Positions 9,839-22,495 of a stretch of 64,000 nucleotides of DNA are shown piece after piece. Origin of the DNA: Panax quinquefolius. Lineage: Eukaryota > Streptophyta > Magnoliopsida > Apiales > Araliaceae. Position 1 is the first letter of the stretch, and the number at the start of each line of letters is the position of its first letter. The DNA lies in NCBI GenBank assembly GCA_020205615.1, contig CM035170.1:30199503-30263502 (forward strand). Reading direction: 5' to 3'. The notes under the pieces were generated by a model that did no database searches, was not told the DNA's origin, and was given only the letters and a program-made list of their open reading frames with translations. Position numbers and translations under genes: made by a program.

Positions 9839-12626
9839 TGTAAGACCCCAACTTTTATGAATAAAGAATAATTTTTTCGAATTATATTTTTGAATATTAT
9901 GGTATTGATTTGATATAATGTTATAGTTGTGGGTAATATTTATAAATTTTACAAAGTACGCAAGTTGTTATATAATATTCGATTGGTCGGGGAATATTCA
10001 TTTTAACAGGGAATATTCGTACAACGGCACAATCATTGGTGGACCCCACAACGGAATTATTATCGAATTGAGAAAACGACAAAAATACTTTATGAAAATA
10101 ATGGCGGAGGTGTTATCGTTAAAACTGTTGAACTACCCGGTAGTAAAAGTACAGTAATACGCGTAGTTGCACAGTAACACACGGTATTGATTATTGATGC
10201 TTACGTGAGAAGTCACTCAGCTATACTCAATTATTGCTACAGTAATTGTTGCATCATATTTATCATATTATTGATTCAATTATTGTTACAGTATCATCTG
10301 TATTATATGATATATTATTAAATCAATAATTGAGACGGCAAAGTAATTCATATTATTATTTGCAATATTGACAATGTCTAGAAGTTTTGTCAATGAGAGA
10401 TTTGGTCACCTAATTGCGTGCTAATAAGAAGAAATCCTTATCGGAAAGCCCCCTCTTTCCTAGGAACGACCTGGTTGTTAAATATTGTGAATTATAATAT
10501 TAATGATGAATAAGTTCGTGTTGATTAAAGATGAATTTTATAGTTCCATTGTGTTGGACTTATTTGTGTTAGTATAATTGATGTCTGGAGGATATATTGT
10601 TCAATTAGGTATTCGAGACACTTTTCGTGTTGGAGTACTATTCATGAGTTACTATTCACAAGTTACTATTCATGAATTACTATTCATGAGTTACTATTCA
10701 TGAGTTACTATTTATGAGTTACTATTCACGAGTTACTATTCACTCTAGTATTATTCACTCTAGTTCGGGTATGTATTTGGGTACAATATTATTCCATGAG
10801 GAGATGTGCTAATTTTTCAAACCGTTGGTTGAAGATATAATAGTAAGTCAATATGGACCGTTGGTGGAGTTATAATAGTAAATCAATATGGATCGCTGGT
10901 TTAAAGTTTTAATAGTAAATTAGTATGGACCGTTGTTTTAAGTTTTAATAGTAAACTAATATGGACCGTCCGTTTAATAGTAAATCAATCTGGACCGTTC
11001 ATCAATTAGTTACTATTCATTCCATTTTCCTATAAATATAAGCTCATTCCTTCATTATTTCTTACGAATTCACTGAAACTCTAGAGAGAGAATTATAAGA
11101 GAACCTATAGAAAAGTATTTTGCTACTTCCCTACTCTTATATTTAGTTTCTTTTACGGTAAGGGGTATTATTTCTTTTATAATCATAAAGAGAACTTCTG
11201 TTATTCCATTATTTATTATTACATTGGAATAACTCAGATATCTGTGAGCTACCATATACATGGTGACATTCTTCTAATATTCCGTTCTTTATTATTACGG
11301 CCGGAATATCCTATCTTATGCGTTCTACGCGGACTGGTTTCCATTATTTATTATTCATCCGGAATAATATCACGTGCGTCGCGTTTACGCCAACCGGTTC
11401 CATTATTTATTATTCTATCGAATATCCTATCTATGTTCTTATGCGTTCGCTCGGGACATGGTTCCATCCTTTATTATTCTGTTAGAATAACCTGCCTGTG
11501 CGGTCTATCGCATGCATGGTGATTTCTTTTGTTATTCCATTCTTTATTAAACTCAGTTGGTTAAAACTTTGACTTCTATACTCCATAAAATTAGTGGAAT
11601 ATCCTTGATATTTGAGCTTCATCCAGTATCTTTTCATGGAAATATTCTTCTGAGCATTCTTGAATTTTACTCTACAAAGTAGTATCATATTGACAATTTG
11701 AACGTTATCAGTTCCTGGATAAATTAATTCTTGAACTTGTTTTATTGAATTCTTATATCATTGTCATCATCCTCATGTTTATATTTTGTTGAAAGTCATT
11801 TGTGGCTGTAGTGCATAGATGGACTTGGTATGATTATGACTGAGGATTATTCTTTAATAATCATAACCGTAATGTTACAAATGATGTGGAAAAAGTCCTC
11901 ATTGGCCGCTGTAGTGTATTGATGGCTATGGATTCTTTTTGGTATGATTATGGTTATGGATTCTTTTTGGCATGATCGTAGTCAGATTGAAGATGAATTA
12001 TTTTATGGCGTGATCGCATGGATAATTGATGAAAACATGATTAAAGAATATCCTTGTAGTAGTAGTGGTGGGGTGATTCGATGATGTGGATTATTTATTA
12101 AGTTTGAGTCCCAAAGTGATAAAAGTGATGAAAAACCTTTTAAATCATAGAAGATAGTAGATTTTATTCCCTACTTGACTCTTCTAATGGATTACTTGTT
12201 CATTGTAGTTAAACTTGATAGTTATTATATTTTATCGGTTTAACCTTTGTTGAAGGCTAACGATAAATTATTCTCGCATTATCTTAGTCATAATATTTCA
12301 TTTGGGCTAGTTGAGCTCACCCTTTCTTTCACTTTGTTCTCTTGAGTGAAATGAGAACGTAGGTGGGACTAGTCGGGGAGCAGTGATGGTCCTAGATGGT
12401 GCATTAGTAGTCCCTCACTATTCGTGAAATAGTGTGATAATAATTATAATGAGGACTCCTTTTGAGTTTGTATAATCTCTAGTAGATAATATTTGTATTC
12501 AAACTCACAGTTTATGTTTTGTCGTATTGTACACGACAGTTGTATTATTAAGTTGTATTTGAATTCTGTACCATGTATCTGGCGACTCAAGAAGGGTGAT
12601 GTATACCTAATTTTGGGGGCGTCACA
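9839..12626 (+). repeat. A1 right-hand LTR (2.79 kb)
   Basis: It starts TGTAAGACCCC after the purine tract and ends GGGGGCGTCACA at 12626. It aligns with 3269-6113 throughout, with small indels in the tandem-repeat parts. A TATA box is at 11031-11038. It holds more ATTCATGAGTTACT units (10640-10740) than clean copies in the left LTR, showing that this minisatellite varies in length. Confidence 0.9.
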
Positions 12627-12685
12627 ATTGGTATCAAAGCTTAGGGATATGATCCCTGGCTAGGATCTGAGAATAGAACTAGGAG
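12627..12685 (+). other. Second primer-binding site and truncated leader after the right LTR
   Basis: TGGTATCAAAGCTTA (12629-12643) and about 40 bp of the family-A leader follow the right LTR, then stop at about 12685 where LTR C1 sequence begins. A normal 3' LTR is followed by a target duplication. This layout means the LTR also served as the 5' LTR of a second copy, which is now almost wholly deleted. Confidence 0.7.
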
Positions 12686-13386
12686 TGAACAAACAATTGT
12701 TTACTAATATAAAGAGTAGTAATAATAACAACATGAGAATGAACAACGAATGTTGTACAATAATGAACTTGTTTTACGAATCAAAAATAGAAAACTAGTT
12801 TGAACTTTAATATTTGAGGGTCTTAAGACCACGAACTATGTCCCCGGTGATAAGGTATTACAACCCCAACCTTAACTGTCATTTAGACTGTATAGACCCT
12901 GCTTAACGTACTCAGGGGGATCAGCCCTTTGTACCATGTATTGTACACAAACATCTAAACGTTACACGTACAAAATCCCATACGTTTGGGTTGTTCGTCT
13001 CAGTTTGAATTTAGAATTTCCACACTAAAGAGAGTTTAGCTCGGAACTAACTTATCAGTGGTTCTAGAATTTTAGAACACTATTCATAATAAACTAGTTC
13101 AATCAATAAGAGTTTGCTTACTACTTGGAGGCTTAATACAACAATATAGAATTGAACAAGGTTATTAAGGTTAAAGATAGAATAACAACAATATATAATT
13201 GAGTAAACACGATATACATGCAAAGTTCTATATTCAAAAGAGTTAGAACAATCTCCTTTGAATCGATGTATTAGAACAATATGTGCTTCAAATAATATTA
13301 AGGAAAGTGAACTAGCTCGATGTAACGAATTAGGTTACAAGAGATTGTACAATCATACACAAGATAGAATCAATAGGCTTGCTCAA
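12686..13386 (-). repeat. LTR C1, 3' part (minus), left of A2
   Basis: Its reverse complement aligns with 30586-31220, sharing blocks such as GGGACATAGTTC and TTGAGCAAG. It is therefore the 3' half of a family-C LTR with its outer about 350 bp missing at 12685. It continues at 21333 beyond the A2 insertion. No gene is seen in it. Confidence 0.65.
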
Positions 13387-15856
13387 TGTGATGCCCCCAA
13401 AATTAGGTATACATCACCCATCTTGAGTCGCCAGATACATGGTACAGAATTCAAATACAACTTAATAATACAACTGTCGTGTACAATACGACAAAACATA
13501 AACTGTGAGTTTGAATTCAAATATTGTCTACTAGAGAGTATACAAACTCAAAAGGAGTCCTCATTACAATTATTATCACACTATTTCACAGAATAGTGAG
13601 GACTACTAATGCACCATCTACGACCATCACTCCGTTCCCTGACTCATTCCAGCTATATTCTCATTTCCTGAAGAGAACAGTGAAAAAAGGGGTGAGCTCA
13701 ATTAGCCCAATAAGAAATATTATGACTAAGATAATGCAGAATAAATTATCATTAGCCTTAAACAGTGTTAAACTGATACAATATAACAAACATCAAGTTT
13801 AAGCTGCAATGAACAAGTAATCCATTAAAAGAGTCAAGTAGAGAATAAAATCTACTATCTTTTATGATTTAAAAGGTTTTCATCACTTTTATCATTTGGG
13901 ACTCAAACAATAAATAATCCACATCATCGAATCACCCCTGCACTACCGCCAAGGATATTCTTTAGTATTACGACCACAATTATCCATGCACTACGAGCAA
14001 AGAATATTTGTGTATTCATTAATGGTCATGATTATGCCAACAACTGTCCATCAATGCACTACGAGCCAATGAAGACTTTTACCACATCATTTTGTAATAA
14101 TGAGACGGCCATGATTACAAGAATAATCCTCGGTCATAATCATACCAAGTCCATCTATGCACTCACGGGCCATATGACTTTCAAAAAATATAAATATGAG
14201 GATGATGACAATGATATAAGAATTCAATAAAACAAGTTCAAGAATTAATTTGTCCAAGAACCAATAACGTCCAAATTGTCAACATGATACTGCTTTGTAG
14301 AGTAAAATTCAAGAATGCTCAGAAAAATATTTCCATGAAAATATCTTTGGATGAAGCACAATTATCAAGGATATTCCACTAATTTCATGGAGTATATAAG
14401 TCAAAACTTTAACTTATTTGAGTATAATAAAGAATGGAATAACAAAAGAAATCACCATGCGATGCGATGCCCGCGCAGACGGAGTTATTCAATAGAATAC
14501 TTAATAACGGAACCAGTCGCAAAATTGCACAAGCGAGGATGTTCCAACAGAATAATAAAGAATGGAATAACAACATAAATCACCATGCACGCGGTACTTA
14601 GATGATAAAAGTTATTCCAACAGAATACTAATAAGGGGGCGGAATCAGTCCGGCGTAAAGCGCATGCATGGGATATTCAACAGAATAATAATAAAGATGG
14701 AACCGGTCCCGGCGTAAAAGCGCATGAGAACGGATATTCCAACAGAATAATAAAAAGCGGAATCAGTCCCAGCGTAAAATGCTTATGACGAGGATATTCC
14801 AATAGAATAGTAAAAGCGGAATAATAGAAGAATGTGACCAAGTATAGGGTTGCTGCGTATCTGAGTTATTCCAACGAGAATAATAAAGAATGGAATAATG
14901 AAGTTCTCTTCATGAATACCAAAAGAAATAATACTCCCTACACGAATAAGAAGAAATCTTTGGATATATGAGTAGTGAAGTAGCAGAATACTTTTCTTCT
15001 TTCTCTATAGTTTATCTCTCTCTAGAGTTTTAGTAAATTAAGTAAGAAATAATGTAGAACGAGCTTCTATTTATAGAAAAATAGATGCATAGTAACTAAC
15101 TCATTTAACAAATCCAGATTGATTTACTTTTAATCGGACGGTCCATATTTAAAGCAAATTCTTTTAAATAAAATATAATATATTCTATTTATAATATAAT
15201 AAAACGAATAACTTTATAAAAGATTTTACTATGCAAACACTATGCATAATAAAATATAATATATTCTAATTATTGTCTAATAAAATAGATAACTTTATAA
15301 AAGTATTATGTTTTATATAAAAAGATTTTACTATGCAAAACAAAAAACTATGCAACACTATGCATAATAGAATATAATATATTTTATTTATAGAATAACT
15401 TTATAAAAGTATTATGTTTTATATAAAAGCTTTTACGTATTATTACATTAATAATACCAACAAAACCTGAGTGACTTATCACGTAAGCATCAATAATTAA
15501 TACTGAGTGCTACTCTTGCAACTGACCGCCAGCGTATTCTTTATTTTTAACAAGGGTGTTTCAATTGTTAACGGTAAAAACTTCCGTAGTTATTTTCATA
15601 AAATATTTTTGTCGTTTTCTCATTCAGGCAATAATTAAGATTCTTGGGTCCACTAATGATTGTGTATTACGCACCTAATATTCCCCGATAAAACAAATAT
15701 TCCCAGACCAATCGAATATAATATGACAAGTTGCATACTTTGCAAAATTTATAAATACTACCCACAACTATAACATTACATCAAATCCACACCATAATAT
15801 TTAAAAAATTATTTTGAAAAAATTAAATATTTATTCATAAAATCTGGGATCTCACA
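13387..15856 (-). repeat. A2 left LTR (3' LTR of the minus-strand element)
   Basis: It runs TGTGATGCCCCC..TCTCACA on the plus strand, i.e. TGTGAGATCCC to GGGGGCATCACA in element sense. A TATA box in reverse is at 15068-15075. It contains the hairpin array (about 14380-14900) and the GCACTACGGGCC-like motifs (13940-14170). It is the empty-site partner for the MITE found in the other LTR. Confidence 0.92.
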
Positions 15857-16215
15857 ATCTCCCTCCTTATGGAATTTAGCCGCCTCGAAATTTATGTACG
15901 CACTGGTATGCTCAAGAAGGTGAAGATCCTTGACTTCATTTGATTCTAATTCTTGAGGTATAACCTTTGAGTGTTGAATACGATCCTTCTTATCCAAGAT
16001 TTTAACACGTATCTCCTCATACGTTAAATCTTACGCTATATCGTTTAGTTCTAATTTACTAATGTGGTTCGGTCGTAGTCACATATTTACGTAACATCGA
16101 TACGTAAAAAAAACATTTTGAACACGCAACATACTTGGCGGTAAAATGAGTCTATAGGCCACAGTTCCTACTCGATCAAGGATTTTAAATGGGCCAATTA
16201 AATCGAGGGTTGAGA
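15857..16215 (-). pseudogene. pol: A2 C-terminal integrase and broken chromodomain
   Basis: Reading leftwards from 16215: L-N-P-R-F, A-Y-R-L-I-L-P-P-S-M and K-Y-V, then the chromodomain entry L-D-K-K-D-R-I-Q-H-S-K-V-I-P-Q (open piece 15997-15809). Compared with A1, about 17 residues containing V-K-V-L-W-R-N-H are missing after P-Q, and the text resumes at E-L-E. The chromodomain thus lacks its central strands. Confidence 0.75.
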
Positions 16216-16570
16216 TTTCCTCTCTTCGTCGATTCTTGCTTCTAGAATAACGCCTTCTTGAACCTTCTTCTTCACATTCATCAGCTCTGAGTATGTAGCT
16301 TGAGCAGCTTTAACTTTATCGATTCAAGTCTATTCTAATCGTATATTCGTTATCTTCATGTGGGTCCCTAGAGTCTTTAACTCTATCTTCATCATTTGTA
16401 AGTCGTACGAAATGGGTCTTTATGTTAACAACATCACACTCGTAAACGCATACGATCTTCTATCACGTTCGCTTTCCCACGATGGTATTGAATGGTACGA
16501 TCGTAATCTTTAACAGCTCGAGCCAACGTCTTTGGCGTATGTTACGTTCGTTTTAAGTAAAGAGATATTT
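16216..16570 (-). pseudogene. pol: A2 RNase H tail and integrase linker; core deleted
   Basis: The minus strand shows [11 protein letters not shown], then a linker with I-D-K-V-K-A-A-Q-A-T and E-A-R-I-D-E-E. At about 16215-16225 this joins directly to the post-core region (L-N-P-R-F). The whole zinc-binding domain and DDE core are gone. Short GA-rich identity at the join suggests a microhomology deletion. Stops and a one-base shift are also present. Confidence 0.75.
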
Positions 16571-17269
16571 GAGGGTTTTAGAAATGGGTTTTGTACCGGG
16601 GTCAATACAAAATTTGATTTCATGCTCTAGGGGTAGGCTAAGAAGTCTTCAAGAATACGTCAGGAAATTTATTAACAATAGAAATATCATTCAAATTGTG
16701 ACCCTCATCCAAGACTTGGATAGTACGTCACATTGATACCTATCAACTTGCCATCATCATTCACAACATCGCCTAGAAAAAGTCTGGCTTCGGTGCATTC
16801 CACACAAAAAAGTCAACAACGAAAGGACTGGGGCTCTTTACTTATAGCTTGATATGACAATGATTGACTTTAGTGGTTTGGTTTCTTGAATTCGCATAAC
16901 AGGTTGGTTAGGAATATGAAAGCTAACAACCTTACGAAAAACAAGATGAGTAGTTAACCAATCGATTCCCAAAATCGCATCAAAGGCAAGTATTTTTAAA
17001 GAGACAAGATCAACACGTAACGTGAAAGTGTTGATTTGAACAAGATTTATAAATAGTGGAGGTAACGAAGGTTTCTCCGAACTGAGTTTAAGCAGATATA
17101 ATAAAGTCTAACTTCTCCGGAGTTAAGTTCAAACATTGAACACAACTAGGTGAAATAAAAGAGTGAGTAGAACCGGTATCTAACACGGTATAGACTTCGC
17201 AAGAGTTTCTGACTAACATACCCGTGATAATTTATTCAGGTTTGTTGTCACAAAAAAAAACGCTCTTTC
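16571..17269 (-). pseudogene. pol: A2 protease, ending at the shared RT deletion
   Basis: The aspartic protease retains the active-site motif V-L-D-T-G-S-T-H-S-F (about 17165-17200). It also shows the later blocks [19 protein letters not shown]. Downstream the linker reaches P-I-S-K-T and joins L-K-Y at about 16565-16590, the same join as in A1. The frame is partly lost between blocks. Confidence 0.8.
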
Positions 17270-18428
17270 TTAAACTACCGGCTTTAGCTTGTCTGGGACA
17301 TCCTTTGGCATCACTATCCCAGCTGGACTTGACTTCACCATACGACAAAATCGAGCAAGGTGACCTTCTCTTCCGCAATTAAAAAACGTTTTGGATTGTT
17401 GCGTATAGTTTGGACGGATGTGTCCCTCCTGTCCGCATTTGAAACATACGACCGATGGTCGTTCTTCTTCCTTTGAAATGGGTGCTTGTGCCGACGTCTT
17501 TACGTCATTGTTGAACCTTCTCTTCTTGAAATGTCCATTCTTATTATTGTGGCCATGATTACTACCGAAGTGGTATCCATTTCTGACATGTTGATTCCCT
17601 CCATGCTTATTATCACCGCTTTGATGATCAAGTATCACCGGTATTATATCATTTTGTTGCTTTCTCTTTTGGTTTGGTCGACTCATTATCGCTCCAATAA
17701 TCGAGCCCTATTAACAACATCCGAATACAAACACGCTTTTTATGAGAGATAAGATATTGACGTATCTCAGGTTTCAAACCTCTTAGAAACATTCGCGTCA
17801 TTCTCTCCTCATTATTAACCAAATGGGACGCAAAACGGGACAACTCGGCAAACTTGGCTTCGTACTGCGACACGGTCATGTTGTTTTGCTCCAACTTGAT
17901 AAATTCCACCTCCTTCATGTGACGAATGCTTTCGGGAAAGTACTTGTCATTGAATGACTCTTGGAACTTCTCCCAAGACATCTTGAGTGCGGCCAGTCGG
18001 GTATGCGTTTATAGATTCCCACCATTGATCTGCCTCTTCACGCAACATAAAGGTGGCAAAGGAACCTTTTGCTCCCCGGAGCATCCCAAGACATCAAATA
18101 TCTTGGTGATCTTCTTTAACCACGTCTCCGCCTTAAGTGGTTCTGGCTTTCCCAAAAACTCCGGTGGTCCCAGCTCCTTGAATTGCTTAGCGGTGACCAA
18201 CCGTGGGTTGCCATTGTTTCCTCCTGCATTATGAACAGGAGCCACCTTCGCCTAATGTTGCATGAATTCTAAAAAGCTCTTAAACGTACCATCGTTCGTC
18301 AATTGATCAGTGTTGTTGTTTACAGGAGGATTATCGTCATCCTGTTGCACATTGTCCTGATTATTGATCTGTGGAGACTCAACAGTCTCATATGCTCCAT
18401 TGCTTATCTCAATATTTTCAGATGCCAT
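17270..18428 (-). pseudogene. gag: A2 gag remnant with two zinc knuckles
   Basis: The gag start is the ATG at 18428-18426 (MASENIEISNG). A stop follows F-M-Q-H near 18252. Open pieces then are 18245-18009 (capsid start, K-I-F-D-V-L-G-C), 17981-17649 (M-S-W-E-K-F, R-M-T-R-M-F-L-R-G-L-K-P-E-I-R-Q-Y) and 17686-17270. The last piece has a basic H/N/K-rich part and two knuckles, CFKCGQEGHIRPNY (last Cys to Tyr) and FFNCGREGHLARFC (first Cys to Phe). Frameshifts separate the pieces. Confidence 0.82.
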
Positions 18429-18597
18429 TTTCAAATACTGCCACAAAACAAGGGTTAATTAACATATCACATATTATCTCTATACTCTGACCGACCAATT
18501 AAATACCAAATAAACTTAGGTAGGTCATACTAGTGAAGGAATTCCCCGTCTCTCCCCTCCTAGTTCTATTCTCAAATCCTAGCCAGGGATCATATCT

Positions 18598-18613
18598 CTA
18601 AGCTTTGATACCA
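18598..18613 (-). other. Primer-binding site of A2
   Basis: The reverse complement reads TGGTATCAAAGCTTAG, two bases inside the right LTR. It is the same initiator tRNA-Met-like site as in A1 and A'. Confidence 0.75.
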
Positions 18614-18615
18614 AA

Positions 18616-21327
18616 TTTGACGCCCCCAAAATTAGGTATACATCACCCATCTTGAGTCGCCAGATACATGGTACAGAATTCAAACACAACTTAATAATAC
18701 AACTGTCGTGTACAATACGACAAAACATAAACTGTGAGTTTGAATACAAATATTGTCTACTAGAGAGTATACAAACTCAAAAGGAGTCCTCATTACAATT
18801 ATTATCACACTATTTCACAGAATAGTGAGGACTACTAATGCACCATCTAGGACCATCACTCCGTTCCCCAACTCGTTCCAGCTATATTCTCATTTCCTGA
18901 AGAGAACAGTGAAAGAAGGGGTGAGCTCAACTAGCCAAATAAGAAATATTATGACTAAGATATTGTAGAATAAATTATCATTAGCCTTAAACAGTGTTAA
19001 ATTGATACAATATAACAAACATCAAGTTTAACTGCAGCGGAACAAGCAATCCATTAAAAGAGTCAAGTAGAGAATAAAATATACTATCTTTTATGATTTA
19101 AAAGGTTTTTCATCACTTTTATCGTTGGGACTCAGCTTAATAAATAATCCACATCATCGAATCACCCCTGCACTACGGCCAAGGATATTCTTTAGTATCA
19201 CGACCATAATTATCCATGCACTACGGGCCAAGAATATTTGTATATTCATTAATGGTCATGATCATGCCAACAACTGTCCATCAATGCACTACGGGCCAAT
19301 GAGGACTTTTACCACATCGTTTGTAACATTATGGTCATGATTACACCGAATAATCCCTGGTCATAATCATACCAAGTCCATCTATGCACTACAGGCCTCA
19401 GACGACTTTCAAAAAAATATAAATATGAGGATGATGACAATGATATAAGAATTCAATAAAACAAGTTCAAGAATTAATTTGTCCAAGAACCAATAACGTC
19501 CAAATTGTCAACATGATACTGCTTTGTAGAGTAAAATTCAAGAATGCTCAGAAGAATATTTTCATGAAAAGATACTGGATGAAGCGTAATTATCAAGGAT
19601 ATTCCACTAATTTCATGGAGTATAGAAGTCAAAACTTTAACCAATTGAGTATAATAAAGAATGGAATAACAAAAGAAATCACCATGCATGCGATTTATCG
19701 TGCGCAGACAAAAGTTATTCAATAAAATACTAAATAACGGAACCGAGTCAAAGCGAAATTATTGCAAGCGGGATGTTCAACAGAATAATAAAGAATGGAA
19801 TAACAACGAAATCACCATGCATGCGGTACTTGATGCATAGGCGGAGTTATTCCAAGAATACTAATAAGGGCGGAATCAGTGCGGCGTAAAAGCGCACGAG
19901 ATAGGATATTCAATGAGAATAATAATAAAGAGCGGAACCAGTCGGCGTAAAATGCATGTGATGTGATATTCTAATGTAATAATAAAGAGCGAGAATCAGT
20001 CCCACAGAAACGCATGCATGATGAGGATATTCCAAATGTAGAAAGTAAAGGCGAAATAATAGAAGAATGTCACCAAGTATAGGGTATCCAGCGATACTGA
20101 GTTATTCCAAAAGAATAATAAAGAATGGAATAATGTAAGTTCTCTTCATGAATACAAAAGAAATAATACTCCCTACCTTAAGAAGAAGAAATCTTGGATA
20201 TATGAGTAGTGAAGTAGTAGAATACTTTTCTTCTTTCTCTCTATAGTTTATCTCTCTAGAGTTTTAGTGAATTCGTAAGAAATAATGAAGGAATGAGCTT
20301 CTATTTATAGAAAAATGGACTGCATAGTAAATAACTCATGAACGGTCCAGATTGATTTACTTTAATCTGACGGTCCATATTTAAAGCAAAATCTTTTAAA
20401 TAAAATATAATACTCCCTCCTATTCATATTAAATGTCTTTTTAGAGTTAAGCACACTTATTAAGAAATAACACAAAATGTCTTTTGTATCCCTAATTAAT
20501 TATTTCTCTCTCCACAATGGTCCATGGAATTGCATTTATTAAACATATTAAATAGAGGGGTAAATTAGGAAAAATAGAGCAATATTGCATAGGGATTTTA
20601 AAACGACACTTATATTGAATAAAATGAAACTCTCCAAAACGACACTTAATATGAATAGGAGGGAGTATATTCTATTTATAATCTTATAAAACGAATAACT
20701 TTATAAAAGATTTTACTATGCAAACACACACTATGCATAATAATAAAATATAATATATTCTAATTATTGGCTAATAAAGCGAGATAACTTTATAAAAGTA
20801 TTACATTTTATATAAAAAGATTTTTCTATGCAAAATACTATGCATAATAGAATATAATATATTCTATTTATAGAATAACTTTATAAAAGTATTCTATTTT
20901 ATATAAAAGCTTTTTGTATTATTACATTAATAATACCAACAAAACCGAGTGACTTATCACGTAAGCATCAATAATTAATACCGTGCTACTATGCAACCAC
21001 GCCAGCATCATTGTACTTTTTTAACACCAAGTGTTTCAACAGTTAACGGTAAAACTTCCGCCGTTATTTTCATAAAATATTTTTTTATTTTTTTTCATTC
21101 CGATAATAATTTGCTATGGGTCCACCAATGATTATGTCGTTGCACGAATATTTCCTGATAAAACAAATATTCCCCGACCAATCGAATATAATATGACAAG
21201 TTGCATACTTTGCAAAATTTATAAATACTACCCACAACTATAACATTATATCAAATCCACACCATAATATTTAAAAAAATTATTTCGAGAAAATTAAATA
21301 TTTATTCATAAAATCTGGGGTTTCACA
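18616..21327 (-). repeat. A2 right LTR (5' LTR in element sense) with MITE insertion
   Basis: It aligns with 13387-15856 along its length except for a 255-bp insertion (20411-20665 including one target TA). The terminus reads TTTGACG where the consensus is TGTGACG. A TATA box in reverse is at 20302-20309. It ends ..TTTCACA next to the CTCAA duplication. Confidence 0.9.
20413..20665. mobile_element. Stowaway-like MITE inside the A2 right LTR
   Basis: This 253-bp element has perfect 20-bp terminal inverted repeats starting CTCCCTCCTATTCATATTAA. It is flanked by TA on both sides (20411-20412, 20666-20667). The sister LTR at about 15177-15195 has the uninterrupted target AAAATATAATATATTC. CTCCCTCC ends and a TA target are the hallmarks of Stowaway/Tc1-mariner MITEs. 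It has no coding capacity. Confidence 0.93.
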
Positions 21328-21332
21328 CTCAA

Positions 21333-22495
21333 CTTTAATATAGGATTCGTATAATGAGAATTTAGAACTAGAAAGCTAGCTTGATAATAACAAAATAACA
21401 AAATTATGGAACTTGCATTCATTATAAAGAGAATGAAGTTAGAGAACTTGCCTTGTATGTAAGCTACACAAGTATAATAATATTCGCCAATTACCCTACA
21501 TATATCATTGAAATCGCAACAACAATTAGTTACATTAACATCCATTTCATTAGTTTAGTTTTTATTTTAATCAAGTTTATAATCCTTAACTTAGGACTTG
21601 ATTGTCCTACTCACTCACGTAACACGAAACTAAATTCTCAATTATATCATAGTATGCGACATGGTGATTGCAAAACAACTCCAACTCACATGACATCACA
21701 TTACAAACTTTCTCAACTTACTAATTCATAATCTATAGTTTTGGCGTTGTGATTACAATACATTACTACATCTTGTAACATGTTTTAGGTCCTTTACAAA
21801 TCGTTAAAATATGTTATGTTAACAATTTCCAAGATATGTTGTTAACAACTCATCACTAGGTCTAATCGACTCTTTGGGCTGGTACTGCACCATGGTTAGC
21901 TTAGAGTCCGACGCCTCCGCGCTGAAGAGCAAGCGCTTGCGCATATTAAATGACAGCTTTGTGCAGCAGAAAGGCTTGGCCTTCTACACCGAAATAGGTT
22001 TTAAAACTCGAACACAGTCTCTATTTAAGGCCAAAAATCCTAATTCCATAGAAATTCATGAAACCTAACAATTAAACTTTCTAATAACATCACTAAGCAT
22101 GTTATTCACCATTCTATATACAAAAACATTACATATACACAATTTTGAAGAATCAAAACAATAATTTTCCAAATTTCTTCATATTTTACCCTTTTAGCGA
22201 ATTCGATCGCCACAAATTCGTTACCCGATTAACACGATTTAAACTACACCGCTTTCATTTATTAACACTCTAACACAATCTAATATCAGATTGCAGATTA
22301 TAGCAAGTATTGATCATAAAATTTTGTACTTTCTAAGCTATATCATGTAAACATATCACTGTTATTTTACTTTTCCTACAAACCAATTCTCATGAATTTG
22401 ACAAACAAGTAATAATCATATATGATGATTAACAGAGATTTTGCAAAACTATATGCACATAATATACCACAATTCACGTGATTCCAAATCATATA
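21333..22495 (-). repeat. LTR C1, middle part, no gene
   Basis: This is the AT-rich continuation of the sequence interrupted by A2. One GC-rich block at 21861-21995 stands out from its surroundings. Its origin is not recognised. Short open frames here have no family resemblance. Confidence 0.5.

Larger units (their letters stand above)
3269..12626 (+). mobile_element. A1: family-A Ty3-gypsy element, internally deleted (RT missing)
   Basis: Two long direct repeats (3269-6113 and 9839-12626) enclose an internal region of 3.7 kb. Both repeats start TGTAAGACCCC and end in GGGGCRTCAC. A tRNA-Met-type primer site follows the left LTR, and a purine tract precedes the right one. The internal order is gag, protease, an abrupt join to the end of RNase H, integrase and chromodomain. 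RT is absent, so A1 is non-autonomous. It abuts T1 at 3268. The right LTR is followed by another primer site and leader instead of a target duplication, so the right boundary was altered after insertion. Confidence 0.88.
13387..21327 (-). mobile_element. A2: complete but doubly deleted family-A element
   Basis: Two family-A LTRs (13387-15856, 18616-21327) flank a 2.76-kb internal region. The 5-bp duplication CTCAA sits directly outside both ends (13382-13386, 21328-21332), so both boundaries are exact. Internally it has gag, protease, the same RT deletion join as A1, a second deletion removing the integrase core and a third in the chromodomain. It cannot encode RT or a full integrase and must have depended on relatives for mobility if the deletions preceded insertion. 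Confidence 0.93.

Noticed and set aside
21874..22068. 64-aa frame across the GC-rich block as a host gene exon
   Set aside because: No recognisable domain or splice context; kept only as an unexplained GC-rich block.
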